Positions 56,201 through 64,000 of a DNA stretch of 64,000 nucleotides are shown here, one piece after another. A model generated the notes under the pieces. The model was not told where the DNA came from, did no database searches, and saw only the letters and a list, made by a program, of their open reading frames with translations. Source of the DNA: a virus; IMG/VR virus record IMGVR_UViG_3300045926_000283, positions 1 through 64,000 of that record; one strand, 5' to 3'. Position 1 is the stretch's first letter. Each line of letters begins with the position of its first letter. Both the position numbers and the translations under genes were made by a program.

Positions 56201-57328
56201 AGCGCCAACCGCCACAAGTTCAAGTTCTCCTGGCCGGCGGTGCCCGCGAACATGGTGCGCATCCGTCCCGACCCGGAGTGCGTCCCGTGGCTGCTCTACC
56301 GCGCCGACTGGATCTACCAACCCGAGCCGCCGCGCATCGCCGGCTGGGACATCCACTTCGAGAACAAGTGGGATCAGTACTACACCGGCCTCGATCTCTA
56401 CTGCGACACGCTCGGGCAGGAGAAGCGCATCGAGGTGTATGTCGACGAGGTGCGCCTCTCCGATCCCGCCACCAGCCTGCCGTACTGGCCGGTGGTCGCC
56501 GCCGGTCGCCAGGTCGTCCACCTGACCCTCCCCTGGGGCCGCGGCCACGTCTTCCGCTTCGTCGCGATCGACGACCACCCCGGCCTGCTCTACTCGCACC
56601 GCTGGCATCTCGAACCCGAGCCGAGCGAGCAGCACAACTGGAATCAGAACTTCTCGATCCTCGGCACCCGCGCCGACAAGTGGCTGAAGGCGGTGATCTT
56701 CGAGTGCGACACCTACGGCCAGGACAAGCAGGTGCAGATCGAAGTCGACGGCACGATCGCCGAGACGCTCACGGTGAACACCCTCGGCCGCAAGGTGGTG
56801 CAGCTCGCGCTCAGCGATCAGCACCTCGGGCGGGTGTGGCGGATGTTCCCGGTCGATCACTTCCCGGGCCGGCTCTACTCCGCGCAGCCGATCTTCGACG
56901 AGGAGCCGTTCCAGCTGAATCGCTGGGAGACCCAAGAAAGCAACCACCAGATCCCGGGGTGGTTCTACCCGCTCTACGCGCACATCACGCTGAAGTCGAC
57001 CGCCGATGTGACGTTGACGACGACGATTCAGCACAACCAGAGCGGCGGGCTCACCACCGACAGCTACACGATCGCCTCGACCGGCGGCGTGAAGCAGCGA
57101 AGATTCCTGCGCGGCTTCCACGCGACCAAAGGCGTGCTGATCAAGTACGTCCTCACCTCCGCCGTCCCCTTCTGGCTGTACCGCGAGGAGACGGTGGTGG
57201 TGATCCAGCCGTGGGGCGCCGCCGATCCGATCACGGTTCACGCCTTCGGCAACGATGACCTCGATCCGACGCGGACGATGACCCACGCGGTTCTCGCTGC
57301 GACGACCTCCGGCGGAGGGACCACGTGA
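53297..57328 (+). CDS. Tail nozzle-like protein (large)
   Basis: A 1343-residue protein starting MPEQQSQRGNQITVAPFEAP; the frame upstream of 53297 is antisense-like and overlaps the adaptor. NLKDSLDAMEGWSRLTNVWHQNEAEATARPG, FWGAGTSLFRAEVG and GEPWMFVGDRTQMLKVRHD, then YDYRYTHYDPRTGAESNPSPI and CKRGLFGYWSFAVGPGGVYFMAEDGIFVTQGGDEVWLS resemble the nozzle/tail tubular B class of podoviruses. The last third holds three similar beta domains (GLDLYCDTLGQEKRIEVYVD; ILGTRADKWLKAVIFECDTYG). It would form the distal tail. Confidence 0.74.
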   Translation: MPEQQSQRGNQITVAPFEAPFENQIVRYGRLGLNLKDSLDAMEGWSRLTNVWHQNEAEATARPGQTTVATLPAASTVHSIQKLRTPHAPPATRFWGAGTSLFRAEVGTPAEVATGFSGDPLALLPHRPTLSGEPWMFVGDRTQMLKVRHDSLALPIGLPAPSSAATSALGEEYRTQIAMCEEADSTDAANWTGHPGHDADGHLMGVPIIEDDPNPPVPGDGAVRFRTTADDATDTYDSWWGLEKTLNLSQLTSWPTPGTTIPASDDDIIHFWTMMSLPHLIQEIRLYFVVSEVFDPRCLPGTMIDLGGDPDDGTAANQDAYVKAFRRDDFTQFIQGRQSQIDAAEIARIHMLRDDDLADRVITDVRSTWEVMRAVKDPARKASLLAASGSYQWIEFGNTGVPLRRGDFQRIGVTKDRDWSTVTGVIFYVRTDIDDVNLTVVAGLDDLYLTGGRGPDTIEPGAQMYDYRYTHYDPRTGAESNPSPIQEDARTDTAVQQDAPIDTLRRAIVVDPEAYGDSAVRQRVYRRGGSLYDDWFYVGMNDADGATVEDLLADDAIAAAGTAPTDHFQPVPTLDANGNTVLAQPLRALWGPVEGMLLACGDPYRPGHAYWCLPDAPDHWSAFGNVEVCAPSEELMNGGLLGHQAFVFSRQRLYFLYPNLSGDARFTATPSQCKRGLFGYWSFAVGPGGVYFMAEDGIFVTQGGDEVWLSREINPIFYGTAVNGYQPIDKTKPTACRLTVWENDLYVLYEDLAGARQVMVYSILEKFWRHYSFGRSPACVQGEDEEILLLGGEGTGKAYRHDGKSDDGLAIACVARTGAISGGRREEKLFGDSFLDVRTGSVELTLQYFLNEETHANQTHTIANSTGRQRYIVDAFGLAPQKAHSISTDLRWSSSSDAPILYQFGIAITLQPDLTTARVTNWDDLGSPDEVWLTGITLDCDTGNAVKTINIERDFGGERILVATFTVTSANRHKFKFSWPAVPANMVRIRPDPECVPWLLYRADWIYQPEPPRIAGWDIHFENKWDQYYTGLDLYCDTLGQEKRIEVYVDEVRLSDPATSLPYWPVVAAGRQVVHLTLPWGRGHVFRFVAIDDHPGLLYSHRWHLEPEPSEQHNWNQNFSILGTRADKWLKAVIFECDTYGQDKQVQIEVDGTIAETLTVNTLGRKVVQLALSDQHLGRVWRMFPVDHFPGRLYSAQPIFDEEPFQLNRWETQESNHQIPGWFYPLYAHITLKSTADVTLTTTIQHNQSGGLTTDSYTIASTGGVKQRRFLRGFHATKGVLIKYVLTSAVPFWLYREETVVVIQPWGAADPITVHAFGNDDLDPTRTMTHAVLAATTSGGGTT

Positions 57329-58080
57329 GCCCGATCACCAAGCGCCCACGCCTCACCGTGCCGCATCCGCGCCGCGCCCGCGCCGCCGCCGACGATCCGC
57401 CGATCGCCGCGGTCGAGATCGCCCCGCTCCAGCGCGTCTATCCGCACGTCGACGGCATCAAGGAGTGGCAGACCAACCAGTCCGTCCGTCTCCTCTGGGA
57501 CCGCGTGTTCGCCCTCACCGAGCAGCTGACCGCCGCCGACGCCACCATCCGCCGTCTGGTCGACGAAGCCAACGACAACCGCGAGCGGGTCACGGCGGTC
57601 AACCGCGCGGCGAAGGAAGCGCTGGCGACCGCGCAGCTGACCGAGGCCGAGCGCGCCGCCGTCACCCCGCCCGATGCCGGCGAGGCGACCATCCCCGACT
57701 ACTACGACACCGTGGTCGCGGTCCTCGCCACCTTCGACCCGGTCATCCCGATCGCCGACCGCGAGGCCGGCAAGGCGCAGCTGACCCGCGCCGTCGCCTG
57801 GGAGATCTACAACACGGTCGGCGACACCAACATCGGTCTGCTCGCCAAGGACTACGGCACCGAGGTCAACGGCCGCTCGACCGACATCATCGTGCAGATG
57901 ACCGACGGCAGCTACGCCGACTGCTGCAGTGATCCCGAGACGCCCGGCGATCCGACCACCGTGACGATCACCGCGAGCTGGAACCGCCACGCGGGCGACA
58001 GCAACACCACCGACGAATCGCGGTGGATCGTCCCGACCGCGGCGATCGCCGCCGAGTCGGGGCCGATGGGGCCGGCATGA
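57325..58080 (+). CDS. Unknown virion protein with coiled coil
   Basis: A 251-residue protein (GTG 57325). After a basic N-terminus, LWDRVFALTEQLTAADATIRRLVDEANDNRERVTAVNRAAKEAL is a coiled coil. The rest is acidic and ends in a strand-rich part with CCSDPETPG. It is coupled to genes on both sides. Confidence 0.65.
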   Translation: MSPITKRPRLTVPHPRRARAAADDPPIAAVEIAPLQRVYPHVDGIKEWQTNQSVRLLWDRVFALTEQLTAADATIRRLVDEANDNRERVTAVNRAAKEALATAQLTEAERAAVTPPDAGEATIPDYYDTVVAVLATFDPVIPIADREAGKAQLTRAVAWEIYNTVGDTNIGLLAKDYGTEVNGRSTDIIVQMTDGSYADCCSDPETPGDPTTVTITASWNRHAGDSNTTDESRWIVPTAAIAAESGPMGPA

Positions 58081-58508
58081 ACGAGCCGACGATCCAGGCC
58101 CCCGCCCCCGCCCCCGCCGCCGCGCTCACCATCCGTCTGCTCCCGCCCGAGGAGTGGGAGCGGATGCGCGCCTTCCCGCCCTTCGACGTGGGGGGCTTGC
58201 CCACAGCCGACCAGTGGCGGATCATCGTCGCCGAGGAGGGCGACCGGATCGTGGCGTTCACCTGCCTCTTCGCCGCCGTGCATTGGGAGCCGTGGTACAT
58301 CGACCCCGCCCGCCGCGGCCTCGCCGGGATCGTCCGCGGCCTGCTGCGCGAGGGACTGGCCCAGCTCCGCGCGCTCGACGTCGGGGCCGCCTTCGCCGTC
58401 GTCCGCGACACCGACGCCCCGACCCAGACGCTGGTCGAGCGGCTCGGATTCACCCCCGCGCCGGGTCAGCTCTACACCGTGATCGTCGACGACTTCAAGG
58501 AGTACTGA
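58077..58508 (+). CDS. GNAT-fold N-acetyltransferase-like protein
   Basis: A 143-residue protein. LTIRLLPPEEWERMRAFPPF, IVAFTCLFAAVHWEPWYIDPARRGLAGIVRGLLREGLAQLRALDVGAAFAVVRDTD and LVERLGFTPAPGQLYTVIVDD give strands and the acetyl-CoA-loop helix order of GNAT enzymes (the RRGLAGIVRGL turn stands at the pyrophosphate loop). Its target is unknown; its place among virion genes suggests a virion or tail protein. Confidence 0.75.
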   Translation: MNEPTIQAPAPAPAAALTIRLLPPEEWERMRAFPPFDVGGLPTADQWRIIVAEEGDRIVAFTCLFAAVHWEPWYIDPARRGLAGIVRGLLREGLAQLRALDVGAAFAVVRDTDAPTQTLVERLGFTPAPGQLYTVIVDDFKEY

Positions 58509-58513
58509 GGCTT

Positions 58514-59185
58514 ATGGGCTTCATCGCACCGGCGCTGCCGTGGATCGCCAAGGGCGCGGGGATGCTGGGCGGCGTGCTCGCCGGCCGCCACGCGCAGAAG
58601 AAGGCGATGGAGCGGACGCCCGAAGAGCAGGTCGCGCTCGGGCAGGCGCAGCAGGTCGGCGGCACGCTTCGCCAGACCGGCAGCGGGCTGCTCTCGACCG
58701 GGCAAACGACCCAGGCGCCCGCGACCGACTACTGGGACACGCTGCTGCGCGGCAACCGGGCGCGGCAGTCGCAGGCGGTGGCGCCGGGGGTCGCCGCCGC
58801 GCAGGACGTCGCCCGCGGCGAGGAGCGCAGCCTCGAACGCTCGGGCGTGCGCGGCGCGGCCAGGGATGTCGCGGCCGCAGACATCGGCCGGCGGCGAGCC
58901 TCGACCATCGCGGGGTTGGTGACCGGCGTGCAGCCGATCGCCGCGCAGCAGCTCACCGACATCGGCCAGACGCAGATCAACCAGGGTGGGGTGCTCACCT
59001 CCAACGCCGGATCCCTCTTCGCGAATCTCCTCGGGCAGGGCGCCAGACGCAATGAGTACGCGCGCGAGGAAGGGCGGCGGGCGGGTGAGTCGGTGGGCGG
59101 CTTCATCCGCGACATCGTCGGCAGCCTGCCGTTTGGCAAGCAGAAGGCCGGACCCACACTCGACGACTGGCACGGGGGGAGGTGA
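58514..59185 (+). CDS. Internal virion protein, gp14-like by position
   Basis: A 223-residue protein starting MGFIAPALPWIAKGAGMLGG, a hydrophobic Gly/Ala segment, then GRHAQKKAMERTPEEQVALGQAQQVGGTLRQ and an Arg/Ala/Gln-rich helical body. First of three consecutive genes that resemble, in order and character, the T7 ejection proteins 14, 15 and 16. The similarity is in layout only. Confidence 0.58.
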   Translation: MGFIAPALPWIAKGAGMLGGVLAGRHAQKKAMERTPEEQVALGQAQQVGGTLRQTGSGLLSTGQTTQAPATDYWDTLLRGNRARQSQAVAPGVAAAQDVARGEERSLERSGVRGAARDVAAADIGRRRASTIAGLVTGVQPIAAQQLTDIGQTQINQGGVLTSNAGSLFANLLGQGARRNEYAREEGRRAGESVGGFIRDIVGSLPFGKQKAGPTLDDWHGGR

Positions 59186-59188
59186 GGC

Positions 59189-61147
59189 GTGGGCTGGTTC
59201 GACGGCCTGATGAGCGGCTTCCAGGGCCGCCACTACGCGCTCGAAGCGCAGCAGCTGCGTGAGGCGGAACTCCGCAACGAGCGCGAGGCGAAGATCTTCT
59301 CGCAGCTGCTCTCCTCGCCCGACGACGAGGTCAAGGCGCTCGCCGCCACCGGCCTCCTCACCTCGGCGCAGTCGCCGAAGCGCAAGGGTGGCTTCCGCGG
59401 CTGGCTCGGCGAGGTCGAGACCAACCCGTACCTCGATCAGATCAAGGCGCTGATCGGCACGAGCAAGGAGACCGTCGTCCCGGGCATCACCAGCACGCAG
59501 TACCAGGGGTACCACCTCCCGGGCGCGCCCAACGCCGCCTCCGCCGCCGCGCTCCCGTCCTCCTCGCCGACCGAAGCCGGGTCGGCCGCGATGGCGACGC
59601 CGCAGCCGACGCCGCAGCCAACTAACCCCGCCGAGCCGTGGGTCAGTCCGATCCTCGGCCAACAGCCGCCGCGCCCGTCGGTCACCGACGCTCCGGCCGA
59701 CTACGTCGGGAGCTGGCGCCGCAGTCTGCAGCTCGCCCCACAACCGAGCTTTGAGGACGCGATCACCGCGCGCCCTCTTTCCTTCGAGGCGGTGCCTGAA
59801 CCGTCGCCCGCCGCAGAGGCACCCGTCTCCGCTGTCGACGCGCGCGTCGGTGCGCCGCCCGAGCTGCCGGTCGGCCTGAGCGGGACCGAGGAGGCGCCAG
59901 TCGTCACGATGGCGCATCCCGACGTCGAGGTCACTGCGCCCGTGCCGGAGCCGATCGGAACGACGGGCGCCGCCCTCACGCCGCCCGAGGTCGCCGCCGC
60001 GCCCCCGATCCCCTCCGCCGCCCACACCACCCGCACCTCGACCAGCCCCGAGCGTATCGAGCGCACGCCGCGGCAGATCTTCCAGACGCCCGAGGGGCAG
60101 ATGCGCCTCAACACGCTCGCGCGCGAGGAAGCGGAATACGCCGCTGAGTACAACTACTACAAGCGCATCGGCTTCTCCGACCCGGAGATCAAGGCGATGC
60201 TGCAGGAGAAGGCGCGGCGGGCGGCCGGGCGCGGCGCGGCGATTCGCTATCAGCGTGTGAAGGGCTCGCTCGCCGACGGGACGCCGGCCTTCGGCACCTA
60301 CGATCCGAGCACGGGGCAGTTCCTCGATCCGAACAACAACAACCAGCCCTTCGCGCCGGGGACGTTCCAGCCCTCTGACGACGACTCGTTCGGGGTGCTG
60401 TTCAACCGCGCGAAGAGCGAGTTCCCGTGGGGGAACAACCCACGCCTCACGCCGGAGCAGACGCGGCTGGTGAACGATCGGGTCGCCGAGATGCTGGAGA
60501 GCGAAGCCTACGGCCGCGGGACTGGCACGAGCCGAGCGGCGGTCGAGCGCGGGCTCGACAAGAATCAGCAGGCGACGCTCGTCAACCAGTACACCACCGA
60601 GTGGCTCAAGCTGACCGACGAAGCCCGCGGCATCGACGGCGCCGTTGCCAAGATGGAAGCGGGCATGGATGCGATCGACCGTGGCGACCTCGGGCCTGGG
60701 GCCGAGGACATCATCGTGACCTTCCAGAAGGTACTCGACAAGAACTCGGTCGTGCGCGAGGCCGAGGCCGAGCGGTCGGGACGCTTCACGGGGTTGCTCA
60801 CACGCGTCCAGGGAGCCGTCGACAATCTCCGCAAGGGTGGGGCGCCCAACATCCCGGCCGGGAACCTACAGCAGTACATCGACCTGGCGAAGGACATCCA
60901 GAAGGCGCACCACGACCTGGCGATCGAGCATCGGACGCGTCTCGGCTGGAACGCGCGCTACTTCCAGATCCCCGAGGGACTCATCTTCGGCAGCAGCGTC
61001 CTTGGCCTGCCGGGCGGCGCGGCCCCGCTCACCGAGCCGGCACCGGCCGGTGGCCGGGGCAGTGCGGGCGGCGGCGGCAGAACGAACGCTCCTGTGACGC
61101 TCGACACCCCGATGGACATCGATCCCGCGACCGGGCAGTTCCGGTAA
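59189..61147 (+). CDS. Internal virion protein, gp15-like by position
   Basis: A 652-residue protein (GTG 59189). A helical start (GLMSGFQGRHYALEAQQLREAELRNEREAKIFSQLL) is followed by a long Pro/Ala/Ser-rich middle (about 100-290) and a helical second half (LVNQYTTEWLKLTDEARGIDGAVAKMEAGMDAIDRGDLGPGAEDIIVTFQKVLDKNSVVREAEAERSGRF). Between a gp14-like and a transglycosylase gene this fits an ejection-channel subunit. Confidence 0.6.
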   Translation: MGWFDGLMSGFQGRHYALEAQQLREAELRNEREAKIFSQLLSSPDDEVKALAATGLLTSAQSPKRKGGFRGWLGEVETNPYLDQIKALIGTSKETVVPGITSTQYQGYHLPGAPNAASAAALPSSSPTEAGSAAMATPQPTPQPTNPAEPWVSPILGQQPPRPSVTDAPADYVGSWRRSLQLAPQPSFEDAITARPLSFEAVPEPSPAAEAPVSAVDARVGAPPELPVGLSGTEEAPVVTMAHPDVEVTAPVPEPIGTTGAALTPPEVAAAPPIPSAAHTTRTSTSPERIERTPRQIFQTPEGQMRLNTLAREEAEYAAEYNYYKRIGFSDPEIKAMLQEKARRAAGRGAAIRYQRVKGSLADGTPAFGTYDPSTGQFLDPNNNNQPFAPGTFQPSDDDSFGVLFNRAKSEFPWGNNPRLTPEQTRLVNDRVAEMLESEAYGRGTGTSRAAVERGLDKNQQATLVNQYTTEWLKLTDEARGIDGAVAKMEAGMDAIDRGDLGPGAEDIIVTFQKVLDKNSVVREAEAERSGRFTGLLTRVQGAVDNLRKGGAPNIPAGNLQQYIDLAKDIQKAHHDLAIEHRTRLGWNARYFQIPEGLIFGSSVLGLPGGAAPLTEPAPAGGRGSAGGGGRTNAPVTLDTPMDIDPATGQFR

Positions 61148-61150
61148 GCG

Positions 61151-63868
61151 ATGGCGCAGGATCCTGCCGTCCCGTCGCCCGCCGCGTCACCGGCCGCGCC
61201 GCCGGCCCAGCCGCCGAAGACCTACCGCGACTACGTGCGCGAGCAGGCGCTGAAGTGGAAGGTCCCCGAGGAGCTGGCGTTCGAGATCGTCGATCGTGAA
61301 TCGAAGGGCATTCACGATCCTGGCGACGGCATCACGACCTCCACGCAAGGAGCGCAGGGCTTCTTTCAGCTGCTGCCGTCCACCGCCTACGGCGAGTTCG
61401 GGCTCGATCCGACCAAGCCGCGGCAGAACATCGAAGCCGGCATCCGCTACCTGCGCCAGGGCCTGGAGCGCAACAACTTCGATTCGCGCCTGGCAGCGGA
61501 GTACTACCACGGCGGGCCGGACGTCAAACAGCATGGGCCGAAGACGCGCGCCTACGGCGAGGCGATCGTCACCGGCGTCCGGTCGCGGCTGGACGCGCGG
61601 AAGAAGGGGCAAGCCTTCCCGACCGTCCGCGTCGACGTGCAGCAGGCTGGGCCGACCTTCCCCGCCGCGGGCACCGCGCGCACACCCTCCATCCGTCGCG
61701 GCGGCTCGCCAGAATCCACCTACCTCTCCGAGAAGCTCGCCCAGGAGCGTCCGCGCCGCAGCGACTTCAGCTGGGGTGGCACGCCGCCGACGATGGGCAG
61801 TCCGGAGGACGGCCACACCCTCTCCACCGTCGGGACGCCTCCGCCGCCACCCAGCCCGCGGCAGTTCGAGGACATCGGAGCCGCGTTCCAGATCTCCAAG
61901 CCGACGCTCATCGGCGGCGGCGCGGGGGTCGGGGCCTACTACGGCGGGCAGATGGGGCTCCCTGCAGGACCGCTCGGGGCGGCGCTCGGCACGACGTCTG
62001 GTGCCATCGTCGGCGGCACCGCCGGCTACGTGACCGACCAGCTCGCGCAGGAAGCGGCGCGGCAGATGAACTATCTCGGCCAACCGCCCTCGCGGCCGAC
62101 CGGCTACGAACTCGCGGCCGACGCCGCCGAAGCCGGGCGGTCGGGCGCGTACGCCGAAGCGGGTGGCCAGGTCGGCGGCGCGATCATCAACAAGGCTCTC
62201 GCCCCGTTTGCGAGCAAGCTCGCCCCGCACGCGCAAGCGGCGATGGCGCGCTTCCGCGGCTCCAAGGGCGAGCCGCTGACGCTCCCTGGCGAAGTCTCTG
62301 ACTCGTGGTTCCTCAACTTCCTGCAGAACGTCTCGGACTACAGCCTGCTCGGCAAGGGGCCGGGGCAGGCCCTGCGCGCGCAGCGGCAGCGGGAAGCGGA
62401 GCGACAGGTGCTCGACACGCTCGGCGATCTCGATCTGCCGATCATGAAAGACGCCGAGCGGGGCGCCGGGGTCATCGCCGACCACACCACCGCCGTCAAA
62501 GCCTTCCGCGTCGCGGAGAAGGCGCGGTGGCAAGGGACGCCCGAGCAGCCCGGCTTCAACCGACTCGCGCGGGAGATCCCGGCCGAGACACCGACGCTCG
62601 ACGACTACGCCCAGGCGTTGCTCGGCGAGAAGACGGTCGTGCCGAACCTTGGGCAGCGACTCGCGCTCGCCGTCGCGCGCCGCACCGCGCCGGTCGGGGA
62701 GCTGGGCGACACCGCGGCGGACGAAGCGATCAAGGCGCTGAGCGGCTCGACGGCCGGTCCCCCGCCCGCATCCTTCCAGGAGGCGATTCAGCAAGCGATC
62801 GCCGACCCCGCCCAGCGGACACCGCTCACCGCCTACGACCTACGCCACATCGTCTCCAGCCTCGGACGTCAGGTGCGGAATCTGCAGCGGGCGGAGAAGC
62901 TGCCGAACGCCAGCGCAGACGCTACCTACCAGCGGTCCCAGGTCGAACAGCTCTGGCAGCGCGCGAAGGCCGATCTCGAAGACGCGCTCTTCCGCACCTC
63001 TCCGCAGGCGCATCGGCTGTACCTCGAAGGCGTCGAGTTCTCGAAGGGCGGGAACGCGCAGCTCCTGAATAAGTACGTCAAGGAGGTGGTCCGATCGCGG
63101 CCCGAGGAAGTCTTCACGAAGATGTGGGGGAAGCGGCGGTCGACCTTCGTCAACACCGTGCGCGCCGCCGTCGGCGAGGAAGCGTTCCGGCCGATGCAGG
63201 CGCAGGGCATCGAGGAACTGCTGCAGCGCAACGCCAAGACCGGCGAGATCGACTGGCCGGCGGTGCTCAAACGAATGACCGAGATCGGCGACGACACGCT
63301 CGACGCCTTCTTCCCCGGCGGGCACGCTGAGACGATCCGCGAAACGGCGACCCTGATGCGGGATCTCGGGAAGAAGCGCTGGGGCGACAAGGGCCGCTAT
63401 GCGGTCGAGGCGTCGCAGATCGGCGGGGTCGGGGCGATCCTCTACTTCAACGGACATCCGGCGCTCTACGCCGCCATGACCATCCCGACCGTCGCCGCGC
63501 ACGTGCTGAGCAGCCGCGCAGGGATCCGCTGGTTGACCACCGGGCTCAAGGCCGGCCCCTTCGCCCAGGCGACGATCAACGCCAACACACGGCTCGCCGC
63601 CCTGCTCGCCGAGGAAGGGATCGAGACCGGCCGCTGGGAGGATCCGGACGATCCCAACAAGGCGCCGCGGCGGGTGCGCGAGATGCCCTCGGTACTCGGC
63701 CAGCCGCCGATGCCCCCGCCGCTCAGTCCGCGCGCACCCGGCGAGCGGGTGGAGCCGCCACCACCAGCCGCACCAAGCCTGTACGATCGGACGATCGGGC
63801 GGGCGGGCGAGGCGATCGCCCCGTCCACGCGGCCGACGCCCTACCGCGATCTCGTCGGCCGCCGCTGA
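61151..63868 (+). CDS. Internal virion protein with lytic transglycosylase domain
   Basis: A 905-residue protein. After a Pro/Ala lead, VPEELAFEIVDRESKGIHD carries the catalytic Glu50, followed by AQGFFQLLPSTA (68-79), NIEAGIRYLRQGLERN and LAAEYYHGG (115-123), the SLT fold of soluble lytic transglycosylases. The remaining 780 residues have a Gly/Ala membrane-like hairpin (about 255-300) and long helices. Like T7 gp16 it would open peptidoglycan and span the envelope during DNA entry. Last gene of the virion operon in the window. Confidence 0.88.
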   Translation: MAQDPAVPSPAASPAAPPAQPPKTYRDYVREQALKWKVPEELAFEIVDRESKGIHDPGDGITTSTQGAQGFFQLLPSTAYGEFGLDPTKPRQNIEAGIRYLRQGLERNNFDSRLAAEYYHGGPDVKQHGPKTRAYGEAIVTGVRSRLDARKKGQAFPTVRVDVQQAGPTFPAAGTARTPSIRRGGSPESTYLSEKLAQERPRRSDFSWGGTPPTMGSPEDGHTLSTVGTPPPPPSPRQFEDIGAAFQISKPTLIGGGAGVGAYYGGQMGLPAGPLGAALGTTSGAIVGGTAGYVTDQLAQEAARQMNYLGQPPSRPTGYELAADAAEAGRSGAYAEAGGQVGGAIINKALAPFASKLAPHAQAAMARFRGSKGEPLTLPGEVSDSWFLNFLQNVSDYSLLGKGPGQALRAQRQREAERQVLDTLGDLDLPIMKDAERGAGVIADHTTAVKAFRVAEKARWQGTPEQPGFNRLAREIPAETPTLDDYAQALLGEKTVVPNLGQRLALAVARRTAPVGELGDTAADEAIKALSGSTAGPPPASFQEAIQQAIADPAQRTPLTAYDLRHIVSSLGRQVRNLQRAEKLPNASADATYQRSQVEQLWQRAKADLEDALFRTSPQAHRLYLEGVEFSKGGNAQLLNKYVKEVVRSRPEEVFTKMWGKRRSTFVNTVRAAVGEEAFRPMQAQGIEELLQRNAKTGEIDWPAVLKRMTEIGDDTLDAFFPGGHAETIRETATLMRDLGKKRWGDKGRYAVEASQIGGVGAILYFNGHPALYAAMTIPTVAAHVLSSRAGIRWLTTGLKAGPFAQATINANTRLAALLAEEGIETGRWEDPDDPNKAPRRVREMPSVLGQPPMPPPLSPRAPGERVEPPPPAAPSLYDRTIGRAGEAIAPSTRPTPYRDLVGRR

Positions 63869-64000
63869 TCACGCCGGGTAGTACCACAGCGCGTGATCGG
63901 GTGCGCCTTTGTAGCTCCACGCCGGCTCGGCGTCCGGACTCTCGGTGCTCAGGATGATGTCGTAGATCCCCGGCCCCGTGCTGCCCGCCTGCGCCACTAG
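63869..64000 (-). CDS. C-terminal part of a minus-strand gene (cut by window edge)
   Basis: An open frame enters from the right edge and stops at 63869 (TGA), one base after the transglycosylase stop. The 43 residues read AGSTGPGIYDIILSTESPDA...YKGAPDHALWYYPA, protein-like and acidic. The two operons therefore converge here. No family recognised. Confidence 0.6.
   Translation of the reverse strand, partial: LVAQAGSTGPGIYDIILSTESPDAEPAWSYKGAPDHALWYYPA

Overview
The window is a 64 kb stretch of a temperate, high-GC tailed phage (or prophage contig) from an unidentified bacterium. Evidence for a phage: the start of a tyrosine-type integrase and an excisionase-like gene at the left edge, a divergent pair of helix-turn-helix regulators near 9.7 kb, and a rightward virion cluster holding terminase, portal, scaffold, major capsid, adaptor, nozzle-like and lytic transglycosylase genes. 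No tape-measure, tail-tube or sheath gene was recognised, and the end of the virion cluster looks like a T7-type internal virion (ejection) set, so a short-tailed (podovirus) particle is the best guess. The host cannot be named. High GC and several promoters that sit only a few bases before a start codon (leaderless starts) would fit Actinobacteria, Chloroflexota or Deinococcota, but that is inference.

Layout. 1-9.7 kb, minus strand: integrase, excisionase, a small membrane protein, a methyltransferase-like protein, a protein with a glycine-rich RAMP-like tail, a PIF1/Dda-type helicase, a cold-shock protein, a probable Acb2-type cyclic-nucleotide sponge (anti-CBASS), a P-loop ATPase and a Cas4/AddB-like iron-sulfur exonuclease. 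9.4-11.2 kb: regulators and operator-like palindromes. 11.2-12.9 kb: four small minus genes, one broken by a +1 frameshift. 13.1-14.3 kb: a RepA-like ATPase followed by a cluster of TGGCGCA repeats that looks like an iteron origin. 14.3-23.7 kb: 26 small minus-strand genes of mostly unknown function, including a Gp88-family protein, each behind an almost identical ribosome-binding site. 23.8-24.6 kb: a hairpin-rich non-coding divide. 24.6-63.9 kb, plus strand: small coiled-coil and zinc proteins, small and large terminase, membrane proteins, portal, a structured leader with a strong terminator, scaffold and capsid, adaptor, a 10 kb block of repeat-rich tail or fibre proteins, a second adaptor pair, nozzle and ejection proteins. 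Three HNH endonuclease genes have entered the virion cluster. A minus-strand gene enters from the right edge.

The most unusual features are not genes. First, a 512-bp array between the helicase stop codon and the next gene carries CC (GG on the transcribed strand) every five bases with two 1-nt phase slips; a 13-unit copy lies at 564-628. Second, several gaps between small minus-strand genes carry paired hairpins; four of these share a loop while their stems differ by compensating changes. Third, operator-like words recur at distant regulatory gaps. Fourth, an attenuator-like leader precedes the capsid operon. Most products have no assigned function here and are described rather than named.
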